Shown: piece by piece, positions 59,900 to 64,000 of the stretch
How the letters are laid out: the number at the start of each line of letters is the position of its first letter
Numbering within the stretch: position 1 is the first letter of the stretch
Assembly (NCBI RefSeq): GCF_003173615.1
Contig: NZ_QGNA01000004.1
Span: forward strand, 558,001 to 622,000
Reading direction: 5' to 3'
From: Falsiroseomonas bella
GTDB lineage: Bacteria; Pseudomonadota; Alphaproteobacteria; Acetobacterales; Acetobacteraceae
DNA length: 64,000 nucleotides
Made by a program: the position numbers and the translations under genes
The notes under the pieces: generated by a model
Told to the model about the DNA's origin: nothing
The model's database searches: none
Seen by the model: only the letters and a program-made list of their open reading frames with translations

Positions 59900-60580
59900 A
59901 TGACACGCAAGACGCCCGGCGGGCGATCGCTCTCGGCCAGGCTGCGCACCGCCAAGGGCCGCAGCCCGCAGAGCCAGCGCTGGCTCGAGCGCCAGCTCAA
60001 CGACCCCTATGTGCAGGCCGCCAGGGCGCAGGGCTGGCGCTCCCGCGCGGCCTTCAAGCTGGTCGAGCTGGACGAGAAGTTCCATCTGCTGAAGCCCGGC
60101 GCCCGCGTGGTGGACCTCGGCTGCGCGCCCGGAGGCTGGACACAGGTGGCGATGCGCAAGGCCGGCGAGCAGGGACGGGTGGTCGGGCTCGACCTGCTGC
60201 CGGTCGACCCGGTGCCGGGGGCGACGATCCTGCAGGGCGATTTCCAGGACGCCGAGGCGGAACGCCAGGTGGAGGCGGCGCTGGGCGGCCAAGCGGACCT
60301 GGTGCTGTCCGACATGGCGCCGAACACCACCGGCCATGCCGCGACGGACCATCTGCGCATCATGGCCCTGGCCGAACTCGCGCTCGACTTTGCGCTGCGC
60401 GTGCTGGCGCCGGGCGGCGCCTTCGTCGCCAAGGTCTTCCAGGGCGGATCGGAGAAGGCTTTCCTCGACACGCTGAAGCAGCGCTTCGCCCAGGTCCGCC
60501 ACGCCAAGCCGCCGGCCAGCCGGAAGGACAGCGCGGAGCTCTATGTCGTCGCCACGGGGTTCAAGGGCACGCAACCCTGA
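59900..60580 (+). CDS. rlmE: 23S rRNA (uridine-2'-O-)-methyltransferase
   Basis: 226 residues. SAM motif I VVDLGCAPGGWTQVAMRK, and the K-D-K-E catalytic set is visible: Lys in RSRAAFKLVELDEK, Asp in LVLSDMAPNTTGH, Lys in AFVAKVFQGGS and Glu in SRKDSAELYVVATGFKG. The enzyme methylates the 2'-O of U2552 (E. coli numbering) in 23S rRNA late in 50S assembly. The N-terminal extension of ~35 basic residues (TRKTPGGRSLSARLRTAKGR) is typical of alphaproteobacterial RlmE. Close behind ppx/gppA. Confidence 0.96.
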   Translation: MTRKTPGGRSLSARLRTAKGRSPQSQRWLERQLNDPYVQAARAQGWRSRAAFKLVELDEKFHLLKPGARVVDLGCAPGGWTQVAMRKAGEQGRVVGLDLLPVDPVPGATILQGDFQDAEAERQVEAALGGQADLVLSDMAPNTTGHAATDHLRIMALAELALDFALRVLAPGGAFVAKVFQGGSEKAFLDTLKQRFAQVRHAKPPASRKDSAELYVVATGFKGTQP

Positions 60581-62188
<1,608 letters not shown>

Positions 62189-62355
62189 TCCGTCCCGCCC
62201 GCGCCGCCGAGGCGCCTGCGCGGCAGAACCTGCCGGCGGCCGGGCCCGAGGCCGCCTTCGCCTGAGCACGCGTCCCGCGCCGGTCGGCTGCGGGGCTTGC
62301 CCTCCGCCGCCGGCGGGGCGCAGCATGGCCGGCGAAGGAAGGACGCCAAAGCCGC

Positions 62356-63042
62356 ATGACCGCCCCGGTCGGCCGGATGGCCGCCGTCGTCTTCGACGCC
62401 TACGGAACCCTGCTCGACGTCCATGCCGCCGTGGCGCGCCATGCCGGCCGCCTCGGGCCGCAGGCCGCCGCCGTCTCGGCGCTGTGGCGGGCGAAGCAGC
62501 TGGAATATTCCTGGATCCTCTCGGCCTGCGGCGACTACGAGGATTTTTCCTCCGTCACCGCGCGCGCCCTGAACGTCGCCCTGGCGGCGCATGGCGTGGC
62601 CGACGGCGCGCTGCGCGAGGATCTTCTCGGCGCCTATCGCCGGCTCGACGCCTTTCCCGATGCGGCCCCCGCGCTTACCGCGCTGCGCCGGGCCGGCATG
62701 GCGACCGCCATCCTCTCCAACGGCGAGCCCGGCATGCTGCAGGAGGCGGTGGAGGCCGCCGGCCTCGCGCCGCTGCTCGATGCGGTGCTCTCGGTTCATC
62801 CGCTCCGCCGCTACAAGCCGGCGCGCGCGGTCTATGCGCTGGCGACCGAGCGCTTCGCCTGCCAGCCGCATGAGATCGCCTTCGTCTCGGGCAATGCCTG
62901 GGACGCCTATGGCGCGGCGCGCTTCGGCTTCCGGGTCCATTGGCTGAACCGGGCCGCGGTGCCGTCCGAATACTGGCTCGAGGACCTCGCCGCCGCGCGC
63001 ATCGGCACGCTTGCCGAGCTGCCGGGCCTGCTCGCGCCGTGA
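62356..63042 (+). CDS. Haloacid dehalogenase, type II (HAD superfamily)
   Basis: 228 residues. HAD motif I with nucleophile Asp in VVFDAYGTLLDVHAA, motif II Ser/Asn in AILSNGEPGML, motif III Lys in RRYKPARAVY and motif IV in FVSGNAWDAYGA. These fit L-2-haloacid dehalogenase (the S-N-G and SGNAWDA elements are characteristic), which converts 2-haloacids to 2-hydroxyacids with inversion. The physiological substrate may instead be a phosphorylated or other small acid. The stop overlaps the start of the next gene (GTGA). Confidence 0.9.
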   Translation: MTAPVGRMAAVVFDAYGTLLDVHAAVARHAGRLGPQAAAVSALWRAKQLEYSWILSACGDYEDFSSVTARALNVALAAHGVADGALREDLLGAYRRLDAFPDAAPALTALRRAGMATAILSNGEPGMLQEAVEAAGLAPLLDAVLSVHPLRRYKPARAVYALATERFACQPHEIAFVSGNAWDAYGAARFGFRVHWLNRAAVPSEYWLEDLAAARIGTLAELPGLLAP

Positions 63043-64000
63043 CCCCCGCCGGCCGCCTGCAGGCGGCGATCGACCTGCTCGCCGCGCTCGATGCCGCGCC
63101 GCGCCGCCCGGCCGACGCCATCGCGACCGACTTCTTCCGCGGCCGCCGCTACATCGGCAGCGGCGACCGGCGCGCCGTGTCGGAACTCGCCTGGGGCGCG
63201 ATCCGCCAGAGGCTGCGGCTCGACTGGCACCTGGCGCGGATCGGCACGCCGCCCACGCCCCGGCTGGTGCTGGCCGCCCATCTGCTGCTGGCCGAGGGCT
63301 GGACCCTGCAGAAGCTCGGCGGCCACTTCACCGGCGACCGCTTCGCCCCGTCGCCGCTCTCGCCCGAGGAGGTTTCGGCGCTGCGCCGCCTGTCCGGCGC
63401 GAAGCTGGTCGATCCCGAGATGCCGGAGGGGCCGCGCCTGAACCTGCCGGACTGGGCGCTGCCCGGCTTGCGCGCCCGCTTCGGCGAAAAGCTTGCCGCC
63501 GAGGCCGCGGCGATGGAGGCGGAGGCGCCGCTCGACCTGCGCGCCAACCTGCTCCGCACCAGCCGGGAATCGGCCCGGCTCGCCCTGTCGGGGGAGGACA
63601 TCGCCGCGACGCCGACCCCGCTCTCGCCCTGGGGCCTTCGCATCCCGGAGCGCAAGCCGGTCACCGGCACGGCCGCCTTCAAGGAGGGCCTCATCGAGGT
63701 GCAGGACGAGGGCAGCCAGCTCATCGCGCTGCTCACCGATGCGCGACCCGGCATGCGGGTGGCGGATTATTGCGCCGGCGCGGCCGGCAAGACCCTGGCG
63801 CTGGCCGCGGCGATGGACAATCGCGGTCACATCGTCGCCTGCGACGTCTCCGCCGCGCGGCTGGAGGGGGCCGGGCGCCGGCTGCGCCGGGCCGGCGTCA
63901 GCAATGCCGAGCGGCACCTGCTCGAGCCCGGCGACAAGTGGCGCAAGCGACGGGGCCGCAGCTTCGATCGCGTGCTGGTGGATGCGCCCTGCACCGGCAG
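63039..64000 (+). CDS. RsmB/NOP-type RNA (m5C) methyltransferase (3'-truncated by window end)
   Basis: About 320 residues are visible from the GTG that overlaps the dehalogenase stop; the frame stays open to the window end. The N-terminal NusB-like helical part starts GRLQAAIDLLAALDAAPRRP with ATDFFRGRRYIGSGDRRAVS. The methyltransferase part shows VQDEGSQLIALLTDARPGMR, the SAM motif VADYCAGAAGKTLALAAAM, CDVSAARLEGAGRRL and the catalytic loop RVLVDAPCTGS, where the fourth-motif Cys (DAPCTG) lies at the very edge. The family forms 5-methylcytosine in rRNA or tRNA. Confidence 0.9.
   Translation, partial: MTPAGRLQAAIDLLAALDAAPRRPADAIATDFFRGRRYIGSGDRRAVSELAWGAIRQRLRLDWHLARIGTPPTPRLVLAAHLLLAEGWTLQKLGGHFTGDRFAPSPLSPEEVSALRRLSGAKLVDPEMPEGPRLNLPDWALPGLRARFGEKLAAEAAAMEAEAPLDLRANLLRTSRESARLALSGEDIAATPTPLSPWGLRIPERKPVTGTAAFKEGLIEVQDEGSQLIALLTDARPGMRVADYCAGAAGKTLALAAAMDNRGHIVACDVSAARLEGAGRRLRRAGVSNAERHLLEPGDKWRKRRGRSFDRVLVDAPCTG

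Overview
The window is very GC-rich, about 70%, and tightly packed, with many ATGA/TGATG start-stop overlaps. Three tctC/Bug-type binding proteins, a fused SecDF, tRNA genes of alphaproteobacterial type and the ppx-rlmE-guaB-rsmB neighbourhood point to an alphaproteobacterium, most likely Acetobacteraceae of the Roseomonas kind. This is inferred from gene content and composition, not from a marker-gene tree. I see no rRNA, CRISPR array, transposase or integrase.

Layout. 1-4.7 kb: the 3' part of a peptide-type ABC transporter operon (binding protein cut by the window edge, amidohydrolase, two ATPases). 4.8-13.4 kb: YbaY-META exported protein, glutathione transferase, iron alcohol dehydrogenase, an EAL protein, an orphan Bug protein overlapping secDF, and a Gfo/Idh/MocA oxidoreductase. 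13.4-18.1 kb: AraC regulator divergent from a DUF1254 protein, ArsR regulator divergent from an MFS carrier. 18.2-22.2 kb: an envelope island with three PEP-CTERM proteins and an LpxR-like lipid A deacylase, followed by a GNAT-nitrilase-lpxB operon to 25.3 kb. 25.3-28.1 kb: SemiSWEET, STAS protein and a zinc-homeostasis group (hisI-COG0523 GTPase divergent from a Zur-type Fur protein).

28.2-33.0 kb: MarR-like regulator with a perfect 14-bp palindrome in front, a four-gene operon (NUDIX, AlaX editing protein, mercaptopyruvate sulfurtransferase, cystathionine beta-lyase) and a DMT exporter. 33.1-34.9 kb: a small phage-like insert carrying an SGNH esterase, bounded by CCTTTGCCA copies. 34.9-39.1 kb: sulfotransferase-TPR protein, GNAT plus orphan ParA, a proline-rich secreted protein and a fourth PEP-CTERM protein. 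39.1-48.6 kb: NAD(P)HX repair enzyme, malonyl-CoA decarboxylase, RTX protein, AceE-like transketolase and two tandem methyltransferases. 48.65 kb: tRNA-Leu. 48.7-58.5 kb: a catabolic group (HyuA/HyuB, M81 peptidase, Bug, DUF3604, Bug). 58.5-64 kb: tRNA-Gln, then housekeeping ppx/gppA, rlmE, guaB, a HAD dehalogenase and a truncated RsmB-type methyltransferase.

The points most worth following up are the Zur-hisI-COG0523 arrangement, the PEP-CTERM/lipid A island with its shared AT-rich upstream elements, the phage-like esterase insert, and the Hyu/M81/Bug/DUF3604 cluster.
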